DNA of 12,745 bases from Candidatus Poseidoniaceae archaeon (GTDB lineage: Archaea > Thermoplasmatota > Poseidoniia > Poseidoniales > Poseidoniaceae). A program made the position numbers and the translations under genes. The stretch spans positions 1 through 12,745 of the forward strand of contig JAKUNX010000043.1 of NCBI GenBank assembly GCA_022451835.1, read 5' to 3'. The notes below the pieces were generated by a model. That model was not told the origin of the DNA. It made no database searches and saw nothing but the letters and a program-made list of their open reading frames with translations. Below, piece by piece: positions 1 to 6,854 of the stretch (the first letter of the stretch is position 1; each line of letters opens with the position of its first letter).

Positions 1-43
1 CTGCTACTGCATGAGGCATGTCAATACGTGTTAATGGAAGCAA
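1..43 (-). CDS. Possible 5' end of a gene running off the left edge
   Basis: A short minus-strand reading frame is open from a TTG at 43 (or an ATG at 19) to the window edge and would encode LPLTRIDMPHAVA after the start. Its codons have A/T-rich third positions like the neighbours. A TATA-like TTTATTATT lies on the minus strand at 69-77, about 30 nt ahead of the TTG. The piece is too short to assign to a family. An alternative is that the plus strand carries the 3' end of a convergent gene: frame 1 is open from base 1 to a TGA at 67-69 and ends NQTNYYSY. I slightly prefer the minus reading on codon usage and promoter spacing. Confidence 0.22.
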   Translation of the reverse strand, partial: MLPLTRIDMPHAVA

Positions 44-91
44 ATCAAACTAACTACTATTCATATTGAATAATAAATGATGCATAATGAA

Positions 92-1786
92 TTAATTAGT
101 AAATTCTGCTGCTCCCCATCGTCTGTCCATTAGCTTCCACAATACAGCTGAAGCGAATAATAGAAAGCCCGAAATGGCCAGCATACCCACATATCCTTGC
201 CTCACCATTGTCTGATCATACGTACCTGCTGTAGCAGCCAAACCATCTTGCGATGCTCGCTCCCACCAATTCCCATAAAGAGATACATCGCCTTGTGAGA
301 AAGATAGCAAAAATAATCCGAGAAGTGGTAAAACGGTTCCTATCCAAAACCAAATCATTATCGAAGCATCAAAAATTGCTTTATTCGGACGTAATCCCAT
401 CAAAAATGCTGTCAATGCAACTATGTAAATCGAGTTAGCAAACATAACTACTATACTGGTTGGCAAAGATGCCCATTCATCTAATCTCCAAGCCATCAAA
501 ATGATGAAGATTAAAGATATCCATGAAGTGATCAGAAAATAAACCAATACTTTTGCTCGGATTAATTGTGGCACCCTTACTGGCAATCCATTCATGAATT
601 CCGGAGAGTCCAATATTGTTAACCAGGAGTAGAAATTGAAACCAAAGAACCCTAAGAATGGAGCATATGAAAGTAAATTAATCGGTATTGGTGCTTCTGC
701 AAAATCAATTAGCCAAGCCATTCCAAGTAATACTGCAAGGGGTATTGAGTAGGAAACTACCATTTTCTTTATTGAACCAGACCTAAACAAATCTACGAAT
801 TCCTTAGCGACAATCAGCCTAATTTCGCCACGCCCCAAGAATGAGAGTTTTGCATAAATTGGCTTGAATAAGTCTCCCTTTTCTACAACACTCACATCAA
901 AATCGTCAATTATCAATAATGAAGACAAATACCCTAGTAAAATACACATCACGAATCCAAAAATTCCGAGTAACAGATTTTTGCTAGTTTGAATTTGTAA
1001 TCCAATTAATACTAATTCTATTTCAAATACACCAACACCAACAATAATACCAATCAAGACTACTGCCATTGGTCCAAAAATAGTGTAAGGCCTACCCCTC
1101 ATCCATAGCGCGGAGGCTAGAAAAGAGATTACTAGCCCCTGCGCAAGAGTTACTACCATAGCAAACCAAGTCCAAGGTAAACTGGAATATTGTAACGGCG
1201 TTTCAATGCCAAAAAAAGTATCCAAGCCTTTTCCTAAACCCATTCCCAAAATAATTGGTGTTAAAATCAGCAATACATAGAATACTAAATCCTTGACAAA
1301 ATATACAAAATGTGCCATTGAATTTGGCAAGGGCTGAAGTGCTGGTGATGCTAACAAATGATTTTTCGATGCTGTTCTCCTAACCAAAGCATCCCTGCCC
1401 ATGAAGGCAAATGTACCCATTCCTAAACTAAACATCAAAAGAGGTAGGTGAAGAGCAAAACGCAGCTCTTGCCAAGTGAAACTATTCACGTCTGTATCGC
1501 TTGTTTGTGCGGCTGAATCGCCAACTAAAAATTGCAAGCCAACTGTTGATACCATAGTAACTAAGGAAAGTAATAATGGGAAAAGTATCATTTGTCTTGC
1601 CTTAGCAAATTCTACATTTTTCCGATATTCTTCTTTGAACATCACCTTGAAAGTTGCGGCAAACGAAGATATACCCCTTAAGGGTGTTAGAAGTTTTTGA
1701 CCTCCTGAATTAGTTCCTAACTTCGCTATGGAATTAGAATTATCAATTTCATCCCATTCTCTAGAAGATATGTGAGCTCCAGGCAA
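92..1786 (-). CDS. ABC-2 type transporter permease
   Basis: Membrane subunit of an ABC exporter, partner of the ATPase encoded just upstream. The 564-residue product has a roughly 60-residue cytoplasmic N-terminus and then ten or more hydrophobic segments (for example about 66-88, 108-128 and 163-185), with a polar stretch around residues 290-340 that separates two membrane halves. This suggests a fused double-length permease rather than the usual roughly 250-400-residue ABC-2 half. The start is a TTG, chosen because GAGGAGGAG sits 5 nt before it and the frame begins 2 nt after the ATPase stop, so the two genes are almost certainly one operon with coupled translation. The substrate cannot be read from the sequence; lipids, antibiotics or a peptide are all possible for this class. 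No extracellular solute-binding protein is nearby, which favours export. Confidence 0.85.
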   Translation of the reverse strand: MPGAHISSREWDEIDNSNSIAKLGTNSGGQKLLTPLRGISSFAATFKVMFKEEYRKNVEFAKARQMILFPLLLSLVTMVSTVGLQFLVGDSAAQTSDTDVNSFTWQELRFALHLPLLMFSLGMGTFAFMGRDALVRRTASKNHLLASPALQPLPNSMAHFVYFVKDLVFYVLLILTPIILGMGLGKGLDTFFGIETPLQYSSLPWTWFAMVVTLAQGLVISFLASALWMRGRPYTIFGPMAVVLIGIIVGVGVFEIELVLIGLQIQTSKNLLLGIFGFVMCILLGYLSSLLIIDDFDVSVVEKGDLFKPIYAKLSFLGRGEIRLIVAKEFVDLFRSGSIKKMVVSYSIPLAVLLGMAWLIDFAEAPIPINLLSYAPFLGFFGFNFYSWLTILDSPEFMNGLPVRVPQLIRAKVLVYFLITSWISLIFIILMAWRLDEWASLPTSIVVMFANSIYIVALTAFLMGLRPNKAIFDASIMIWFWIGTVLPLLGLFLLSFSQGDVSLYGNWWERASQDGLAATAGTYDQTMVRQGYVGMLAISGFLLFASAVLWKLMDRRWGAAEFTN

Positions 1787-1788
1787 GA

Positions 1789-2565
1789 TTACTCCTCCTC
1801 ATTTGCCTCTTGTTCTAACTGTTTCTCTACATCTTCGATAGATTTACCAACCAAACGAATAAAGACATCTTCTAGTGTTTCCTCTGAATTGTTTTTCAAA
1901 CCTCTAACTGTGCCGGCAGCAAGCACTTTTCCATCATTGATAATTGCCATTCGATTACACATTCTTTCTGCCATTTCTAATACATGAGAGCAAAGAAAAA
2001 TCGTCCCTCCATTTCTAACATGTTCGATTAGCCACTCACGACATTTTCGTTGATAAATCGGATCTAAGTTAGCAAAAGGTTCATCTAAAAACAGTAGTTT
2101 TGGCTTATGGATAAATGCTGATGCCAACATCACTTTCTGCCTCTGACCCTTTGACAAATCCTTACACATAGTATGTCTTTTATCTTCAAGACCAAACCAG
2201 TCAATCCAATATTCTACCTCGGCTTCACTGTTTTCAATATCTCTTAATTTAGCAACAAACTGCAGGAATTCCACTGGAGTCAAATAAGAAGGAGGAGATT
2301 CTGATTCCGGAACAATACCAATGTTAGCTTTGACTTTTTGAGGTGATTTAATTGCGTTTATCCCCAATACCTCAATTTGTCCTTTACTTGGTTTGAGTTG
2401 TCCTGTTAACAATTTGATGAAGGTTGATTTACCTGCACCATTTGGTCCAAAAACACCGAAAAACTCTCCTGAATTAACCTCAACATTAAGTGGATATAAT
2501 GCGATAAAATCACCGTATTTCTTCGCCATGTCAACTGCTTTGACCAGTGGCGGATTGTCACCCAT
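1789..2565 (-). CDS. ABC transporter ATP-binding subunit
   Basis: Cytoplasmic ATPase that powers the permease encoded 2 nt downstream. Counting from the ATG at 2565 (258 residues), Walker A GPNGAGKS is at about 40-47, the signature LSKGQRQKV at about 137-145, Walker B LLFLDEP at about 157-163, and the switch histidine in CSH at about 194. The Q-loop glutamine is replaced by glutamate (IVPESE, about residue 87), a variant also known in ABC-2 exporter ATPases. The frame stays open to an ATG at 2613, but I chose 2565 because a TATA-like AATAATACAT lies about 30 nt before it and nothing similar lies ahead of 2613. The C-terminus ends in three glutamates whose GAG codons double as the Shine-Dalgarno site of the permease. 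The layout resembles BcrA/EcsA-type exporters; the substrate is unknown. Confidence 0.92.
   Translation of the reverse strand: MGDNPPLVKAVDMAKKYGDFIALYPLNVEVNSGEFFGVFGPNGAGKSTFIKLLTGQLKPSKGQIEVLGINAIKSPQKVKANIGIVPESESPPSYLTPVEFLQFVAKLRDIENSEAEVEYWIDWFGLEDKRHTMCKDLSKGQRQKVMLASAFIHKPKLLFLDEPFANLDPIYQRKCREWLIEHVRNGGTIFLCSHVLEMAERMCNRMAIINDGKVLAAGTVRGLKNNSEETLEDVFIRLVGKSIEDVEKQLEQEANEEE
1792..1800 (-). promoter_or_regulatory. Shine-Dalgarno site of the ABC permease
   Basis: GAGGAGGAG on the minus strand, 5 nt before the TTG at 1786. The same bases encode the last three glutamates of the ATPase. It is the strongest ribosome-binding site in the window and it fixes the non-ATG start of the permease. 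Confidence 0.75.
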
Positions 2566-2589
2566 GATACTTCGTAACTGTTCTATTCT

Positions 2590-2599
2590 ATGTATTATT
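2590..2599 (-). promoter_or_regulatory. TATA-like box for the ABC transporter operon
   Basis: AATAATACAT on the minus strand, centred about 30 nt before the ATG at 2565. This spacing fits a transcript starting at or very near the start codon (leaderless). Confidence 0.45.
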
Positions 2600-2615
2600 G
2601 GATTCAACCACAATA

Positions 2616-2624
2616 GGATAAATC
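2616..2624 (+). promoter_or_regulatory. TATA-like box for the enoyl-CoA hydratase gene
   Basis: GGATAAATC, centred about 31 nt before the ATG at 2651, fits a leaderless or nearly leaderless transcript. It lies within 30 nt of the oppositely oriented box of the ABC operon, so the two promoters share an 85-nt region. Confidence 0.4.
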
Positions 2625-2650
2625 ATCAAGTTGATTGCTTTGGCATCGAC

Positions 2651-3493
2651 ATGGACGACCCAAGTACCTCGGTTTTGGCAGTAGAAAAAATACCATTGTC
2701 TGATGATTCTGTAAATGGATATATTGCACTGGCAACAATTAATCGCCCCAATAAACTCAATGCTTTGAACACAGAAGTCATGGATTCTTTGAAGCGTTTT
2801 TGTTCTTGGGTTGAAGACAATGATCAAATTAGATGTGTGATTATTACCGGTGCCAAACCATTACCTGCAGAAGAAGGTAAGCGACCCAAACCTAATGCTT
2901 TTGTTGCAGGAGCAGACATCTCAGAATTCGTTGGAATGGATAGTAAGGCTACAAAAGTGAAATTTAGTGATAATGCAGTTGAAGCATTATGGTCACTAAC
3001 CAAACCAACTATTGCAATGGTTGATGGTTTTGCACTTGGAGGTGGTTGCGAAGTAGCTTGTTCATGTGATATTAGAATAGCTTCACAACGCTCAAAATTC
3101 GGCACTCCTGAGATTAATTTAGGGCTTATACCTGGCTATGGTGCAACTCAGCGTTTGGCCAAACTAATTGGTTATGGTAAGACCTTAGAAATGATAATGA
3201 CAGGCGAAATGATTAGTGCGATAGAAGCGCACAAAATTGGTTTAGTTAATCATGTATGCTCTGAGGAAGAATTGCAACAATTTACTATGGACTTAGCCCA
3301 AAAAATTGCCAGTAAATCTGTATTTACTTTAGCAACTGCTAAGCGTACAATAAAAGCCGCGTTAAACAATACTTTAGATGAAGGAATTGCTATTGAAGCA
3401 GAGGAGTTTGCTAACTTATTTGATAGTAAAGACAAAGAAGAAGGCGTAAGAGCATTTATGGAAAGAGATAAAGCAAAATGGCAAGATAAGTAA
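2651..3493 (+). CDS. Enoyl-CoA hydratase/isomerase (crotonase) family protein
   Basis: Likely hydrates 2-enoyl-CoA to 3-hydroxyacyl-CoA in fatty-acid or amino-acid carbon breakdown in the cytoplasm. The product has 280 residues. Both catalytic glutamates of true hydratases are present: E134 in GGGCEVA and E154 in FGTPEINLGLIPGYGATQRL. The oxyanion-hole segments are FVAGADIS (84-91) and FALGGG (128-132). The reading frame extends upstream to 2393, but that part is antisense to the ABC ATPase; the ATG at 2651 fits a TATA-like box about 31 nt upstream and the normal crotonase N-terminus. Between ITGA and AFVAGADI there is an extra charged, proline-rich loop of roughly a dozen residues (about 69-82), near the CoA entrance. 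Exact substrate chain length cannot be told. No other beta-oxidation gene is in the window. Confidence 0.93.
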   Translation: MDDPSTSVLAVEKIPLSDDSVNGYIALATINRPNKLNALNTEVMDSLKRFCSWVEDNDQIRCVIITGAKPLPAEEGKRPKPNAFVAGADISEFVGMDSKATKVKFSDNAVEALWSLTKPTIAMVDGFALGGGCEVACSCDIRIASQRSKFGTPEINLGLIPGYGATQRLAKLIGYGKTLEMIMTGEMISAIEAHKIGLVNHVCSEEELQQFTMDLAQKIASKSVFTLATAKRTIKAALNNTLDEGIAIEAEEFANLFDSKDKEEGVRAFMERDKAKWQDK

Positions 3494-3510
3494 GACTTAC
3501 TTTAGAAAAA

Positions 3511-4425
3511 TCAATCTTCATCCATTTGCATCTTCATTGCCGCTAATGCATCACTCGCATTTGGCAATGGCGGAAGCGGTAGATTACCATCAGGCAAAGG
3601 TGGTAAAGGCATTCCATCAAGGCCCGGTAATTCCGGTATTTTGGCTTTCTTTTCCACTTCTTCAAAGCCTGAATCAAGAGGTGTTCTAAGTTTAAGAATG
3701 TCTCCTTCATCAATACGGATAAATGTTGCACCATATACATGGCCTGCCGCTGGTTTTTGTGGTTCATCAATAATATTCAAACCATGATCTGGATTCTGTA
3801 GCAAAGCAATTATGTCCTCGCCATCATTATACTGCTCCCACATTCTAACCGTTGAAGCTCTAATTTCTGCCAACTGATTTCGTCGTCGTTTTTCAATTCT
3901 ATCTCGAATTTCTTGATGCTTTACTCGGCGATTAGATACTGTCATTTCTATATCTGCATCTTCGACAGATTCCGGGCTGACTTCGACGACATATTCATCG
4001 GCTGTATGGAAATTTTCAACAGTTACTTCAACCTCAATGACTTCCTCTTCTTCTTCATTTGAATCGTCCTGAGCTTGTTTCGCTGCTTGAATTTTTGCCA
4101 GTTTTCTCTCTCTAAGGGAAACTCCATCCATATCATCAGAAGTAACAGGCGGTGGAAGATCAGAATCTGATATAGGTTCCTCTTCTGAATCTTCAACATC
4201 ATCCGATGCAACGACTATTTCCTCTTGGTTTATCACTTTGTTAACTGTTTTAACACCTCTTCCACCAAGTAATACCCAACAAAAAGTGGCGACAAAGGTA
4301 ATTCCAATAAGTGACCACTTGCCATTATCAGACAAGTTAGAGGCTGAGGTCAAGTAGAATACACCAGCACTAACGGCAACAAGTCCACAGAGTGTCCGCA
4401 AAAAACCCATGTCCCTCAACCTCAT
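3511..4425 (-). CDS. Two-helix membrane protein with acidic and proline-rich tail
   Basis: I do not recognise a family. The 304-residue product starts with two hydrophobic segments (about 8-29 and 37-54). A long cytoplasmic-looking tail follows: an acidic region (68-100), a short charged helix (104-118), a second acidic region (122-160), a strongly basic probable helix or coiled coil rich in Arg and Lys (165-200), a mixed segment with beta character (225-250) and a proline-rich end in which MPLPPLPDGN is followed directly by LPLPPLPNAS (272-291). The last residues are acidic (DED). It lies 18 nt downstream of the RdgB gene and is probably cotranscribed. A second ATG at 4410 has a better Shine-Dalgarno site (GAGGT about 8 nt before it) and may be the true start, giving 299 residues. 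The layout suggests a membrane-anchored scaffold or adaptor; that is inference. Confidence 0.8.
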   Translation of the reverse strand: MRLRDMGFLRTLCGLVAVSAGVFYLTSASNLSDNGKWSLIGITFVATFCWVLLGGRGVKTVNKVINQEEIVVASDDVEDSEEEPISDSDLPPPVTSDDMDGVSLRERKLAKIQAAKQAQDDSNEEEEEVIEVEVTVENFHTADEYVVEVSPESVEDADIEMTVSNRRVKHQEIRDRIEKRRRNQLAEIRASTVRMWEQYNDGEDIIALLQNPDHGLNIIDEPQKPAAGHVYGATFIRIDEGDILKLRTPLDSGFEEVEKKAKIPELPGLDGMPLPPLPDGNLPLPPLPNASDALAAMKMQMDED

Positions 4426-4443
4426 CCAGTTACTTCTGATTTA

Positions 4444-5109
4444 TCATGCTGATGGCAATTGGTTGAACAAGTTTTGTAATGCTCTAGTTCTATGACTGAA
4501 TTTGATCTTGGTAGCCAAATCTACGCCGCCAAAAGTTTTGCCATGAGTGCTATGTTCACCATAATTACCTGCACTGAGTGGTTGTAAGTCCTTATCTAAA
4601 TCATAAGGAATGAAAATTGGATCAAAACCAAATCCAGACCCTCCCATTGGTTCAAGGGCGATATGACCAGGGCAAATTCCTTCACCGATTAGAATTTCAC
4701 CGTCTCGCCATATTGCGGCAACTGCCTTGAAATGTGCAGCTCTTAAACTGGCACTGGAAACCGTATCTTCAGTCTCCAAGTGATTCAGTAACCTGATGAT
4801 TCCTAAATTACCTATTGTCGAATGTACATAAGATGAATAAATACCGGGGAATCCATCAAGAGCGGATACAAATAAACCTGCATCTTCAACTAAAATCATA
4901 TCATCTTTAGCAAATTCATCTGGTAAATGTTGAAGTGCTTGAGATATTTTTGATTTTGCAACAATTTCCAATGTTTCAGCTTGTGGCTCATACAATTGAT
5001 TGCCTTCAACTACAAGTTGTTTGACAACATACCCTAGATGAGACAAGTGTTCGGTTGCCTCAACAAGTTTTCCTGCATTCCCTGTTAGAAACCAAACGGT
5101 CGGACTCAT
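4444..5109 (-). CDS. rdgB: XTP/dITP diphosphatase (RdgB/HAM1 family)
   Basis: House-cleaning nucleotide pyrophosphatase that hydrolyses deaminated purine nucleotides (ITP, dITP, XTP) to the monophosphate and pyrophosphate, keeping them out of DNA and RNA. The 221-residue product carries the family motifs in order: TGNAGK (9-14), VEDAGLFV (75-81) with the catalytic Glu/Asp, GFPGIYSS (86-93), SGFGFDPIFIP (158-168) and the C-terminal FSHRTRAL (204-211). It is somewhat longer than the usual 185-200 residues, with extra residues in the loop around 170-200 (AGNYGEHSTHGKTFGG). It is the first gene of a minus-strand pair and diverges from crcB. Only a weak TATA-like stretch is visible about 30 nt before its ATG. 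Confidence 0.95.
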   Translation of the reverse strand: MSPTVWFLTGNAGKLVEATEHLSHLGYVVKQLVVEGNQLYEPQAETLEIVAKSKISQALQHLPDEFAKDDMILVEDAGLFVSALDGFPGIYSSYVHSTIGNLGIIRLLNHLETEDTVSSASLRAAHFKAVAAIWRDGEILIGEGICPGHIALEPMGGSGFGFDPIFIPYDLDKDLQPLSAGNYGEHSTHGKTFGGVDLATKIKFSHRTRALQNLFNQLPSA

Positions 5110-5177
5110 GTCTCTGCGATAGCATCGAAGTTATCATGTCTATCGACAAATTACCATTTTAGAAGTATTTTGACAAC

Positions 5178-5186
5178 ATAATTTAA
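5178..5186 (+). promoter_or_regulatory. TATA-like box for crcB
   Basis: ATAATTTAA, centred about 29 nt before the crcB ATG at 5211, consistent with a leaderless transcript. The 101-nt region between rdgB and crcB shows no fluoride-riboswitch-like sequence, and a leaderless mRNA would leave no room for one. Confidence 0.45.
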
Positions 5187-5210
5187 CACGCATGACAATA
5201 AGCAATTAAT

Positions 5211-5585
5211 ATGATTCAACAAGCAGCTTTAGTTGCCCTTGGTGGAGCAATCGGGGCAGTTTTACGATTTGGTATTGGAAATATCATAGAGTCTAGTGAA
5301 TTCCCATTATCAACTATTATAGTCAATGTTTCCGGCTCATTTATTCTTGGAATGTTGGCAGTAATGGCAATAAATAACGGATACTCTGAAGAATTAATGT
5401 TATTTTTTGGCACTGGATTATTGGGTGCATTCACCACTATGTCGACATTTTCATTGGAAACATTAACGTTAGTAAAAAATGATAATTATACACTTGCATT
5501 AGTATATGCATGTATATCTTTCATTTTATGTATCTTATTTGCTTTTGTCGGTTGGGAATTAGGCGATAGACTAGAAATTGGTTAA
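5211..5585 (+). CDS. crcB: Fluoride ion channel CrcB/Fluc
   Basis: Small four-helix membrane protein that dimerises into a fluoride-exporting channel and protects the cell from fluoride. The product has 124 residues, the typical length. Family motifs are all present: GGAIGAVLRF (11-20), IIVNVSGSFILG (36-47) with the pore Asn39, and GAFTTMSTFS (72-81), which holds the phenylalanine box and the TM3 break that binds the central sodium. The last helix (about 95-115) ends in a short polar tail. It is a single copy here, so the channel would be a homodimer unless a second gene lies elsewhere. It is read alone, with a TATA-like box about 29 nt before the ATG. Confidence 0.95.
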   Translation: MIQQAALVALGGAIGAVLRFGIGNIIESSEFPLSTIIVNVSGSFILGMLAVMAINNGYSEELMLFFGTGLLGAFTTMSTFSLETLTLVKNDNYTLALVYACISFILCILFAFVGWELGDRLEIG

Positions 5586-5645
5586 TTTTTGCATTAGTTT
5601 ATTAACACCTACGACTAAGTCTTGCATGTAAGGGAGATACTGAAG

Positions 5646-5655
5646 AAAAGTTTAG
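5646..5655 (+). promoter_or_regulatory. TATA-like box for the bacterioferritin-like gene
   Basis: AAAGTTTAGT, centred about 27 nt before the ATG at 5677 and preceded by purines that could serve as a BRE element. The match is modest; the spacing is the main support. Confidence 0.3.
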
Positions 5656-5676
5656 TTTGCCCTAAGAGTTGAGATT

Positions 5677-6084
5677 ATGACAGAATTGATCGAAAAAATG
5701 AACGCAGCATTAGGATGGGAATTAAGAGCGATAAACATGTATGCACATTATGCTGCGAACATCAAAGGTATTCATCGATTACAACTTTCACCAATGTTCA
5801 ATACTGAAATGACCGAATCAATCGAACACGCAGATATTGTCCGTAAGGGAATTGTACAATTAGGAGGAATTCCAGTTACTGAAAGAAGCTCATACAAAAT
5901 TACTCACACAACTGATTATATGGAAATGTTAAACCATGCGCTGGAAACTGAAATCAAAGCATCTGAAGTTTATGCTGAACTATTACCATTAATCGAACAA
6001 ACGGATGATTTGTATGATTCTATCGAACAAATCTACCTTTCTGAACTAAAAAGTGTTGAAGAAATGAGACTGTTAGTGGACTAA
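5677..6084 (+). CDS. Bacterioferritin-like four-helix protein with altered metal ligands
   Basis: Related to bacterioferritin, which oxidises and stores iron in 24-mer shells; this protein may do so differently. The 135-residue product aligns without gaps to the first two helices of E. coli Bfr as I recall it: WELRAINMY (14-22) matches NELVAINQY and EHAD (50-53) matches KHAD. By that alignment the ligands E15, H51, E92 and E123 are kept, but the bridging Glu51 of Bfr falls on S48, His130 falls on S126, and the haem-binding Met52 falls on I49. Glutamates E47 and E50 flank S48 and might substitute. It is also about 20 residues shorter than Bfr, lacking the fifth helix. It therefore looks haem-free with a changed diiron site. 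Its stop is 1 nt from the convergent Bud32 stop. The family call is fairly sure; ferroxidase activity is not. Confidence 0.8.
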   Translation: MTELIEKMNAALGWELRAINMYAHYAANIKGIHRLQLSPMFNTEMTESIEHADIVRKGIVQLGGIPVTERSSYKITHTTDYMEMLNHALETEIKASEVYAELLPLIEQTDDLYDSIEQIYLSELKSVEEMRLLVD

Positions 6085-6085
6085 T

Positions 6086-6769
6086 TTAGCCATGGTATCT
6101 TACCCTAGACCTGACATCATCGAGTCTCTTCAGCACATCTTTAGCTTCTGGTGGCATGCCGCCAGAGAGTTCTTCTAAGGGACCATGGTCATTATCACAT
6201 TGCTGATAACCCGCCAAGAAAATATCAATACCATTAGCAATATTGGGGTGAGATGCCCCTAATATTTCGTCCATAACATGCAAATCAATACCAAATCGTT
6301 CTACTTCATATTCTACTGCTGACAAACCAAAGTCAATTAAAAATGCATTACAATCCTCATCAATCAAGATATTATTGGTTGATAAATCTCCGTGAGTTAC
6401 TGCCATCCTGTGAAGCATTCTAACCGCGCATCCAGAATTATGTAATGCTTTATGAATTTCTTCTTGAGATACATTTTCGTCGCGTAGCATTTCGATTAGT
6501 GGCCTACCATTCATCTTCTCCATGATAATACGGCCACTTTCTAAATCAACATCCCAAACCGCCGGAACTGGTAGCCCTGCACCTTTTATTCGAATCAAAA
6601 TTCTCGCTTCACTAAGCATTCTACGATATCCAAGACGCTTCTCTAAGTCTGGATGACGCCATGCACGGCTACGTCTATGTTTTCGCACTGCAGGCTTTCC
6701 CATCCATGTACCAGACCATACTTCAGCTTCAGCACCAAGGTGAAGTCTCGCTTTTGGTTGGAAGGCCAT
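6086..6769 (-). CDS. bud32: KEOPS complex kinase/ATPase Bud32 (stand-alone)
   Basis: Atypical small kinase of the KEOPS complex, which with Kae1 installs the threonylcarbamoyl group of t6A at tRNA position 37. The 227-residue product is a minimal kinase fold: GAEAEVW loop (12-18), nucleotide-binding Lys30 in VRKHR, Glu54 in SEARIL, catalytic HGDLSTNN (126-133) with Asp128 and Asn133, and IDFGLS (145-150) with Asp146. It ends in a basic tail, RSRVRYHG. In many Euryarchaeota Bud32 is fused to the C-terminus of Kae1; here it stands alone, with no Kae1 gene in the window. It diverges from nadA; a TATA-like TAAATAAAT is centred about 25 nt before its ATG. Its stop lies 1 nt from that of the convergent bacterioferritin-like gene. 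Confidence 0.93.
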   Translation of the reverse strand: MAFQPKARLHLGAEAEVWSGTWMGKPAVRKHRRSRAWRHPDLEKRLGYRRMLSEARILIRIKGAGLPVPAVWDVDLESGRIIMEKMNGRPLIEMLRDENVSQEEIHKALHNSGCAVRMLHRMAVTHGDLSTNNILIDEDCNAFLIDFGLSAVEYEVERFGIDLHVMDEILGASHPNIANGIDIFLAGYQQCDNDHGPLEELSGGMPPEAKDVLKRLDDVRSRVRYHG

Positions 6770-6789
6770 GTTAATGGCTTACTGCTCTC

Positions 6790-6798
6790 ATTTATTTA
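6790..6798. promoter_or_regulatory. Near-symmetric TATA box between bud32 and nadA
   Basis: Reads ATTTATTTA on the plus strand and TAAATAAAT on the minus strand. The minus reading is centred about 25 nt before the bud32 ATG, the leaderless spacing. No better box is seen for nadA; the same element read on the plus strand would start a nadA transcript near 6820, with a leader of about 35 nt that includes the nadA ribosome-binding site. Use by bud32 is well supported; use by nadA is inference. Confidence 0.45.
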
Positions 6799-6854
6799 CA
6801 TCACGGAATCACAATTCTTGAAAAGGAGCAACTACTCGGTGTGCTTGAGGGCAA

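Noticed and set aside
1..69. Plus-strand 3' end of a convergent gene ending at a TGA at 67-69
   Set aside because: It is open but short, with three CTG/GTG codons untypical of the neighbours; the minus-strand alternative was slightly preferred and neither is firm.
2393..2650. N-terminal extension of the crotonase reading frame
   Set aside because: It is antisense to the ABC ATPase, shows no family similarity, and the ATG at 2651 fits both the promoter spacing and the normal crotonase start.
3580..3680. DNA-level tandem repeat near the end of the 304-residue gene
   Set aside because: The repetition is explained by two proline-rich protein units with diverged codons, not by an independent DNA repeat.
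5110..5210. Possible fluoride riboswitch ahead of crcB
   Set aside because: No sequence resembling the conserved fluoride-aptamer segments is visible, and the TATA-like box at 5178-5186 would leave no leader to hold one.
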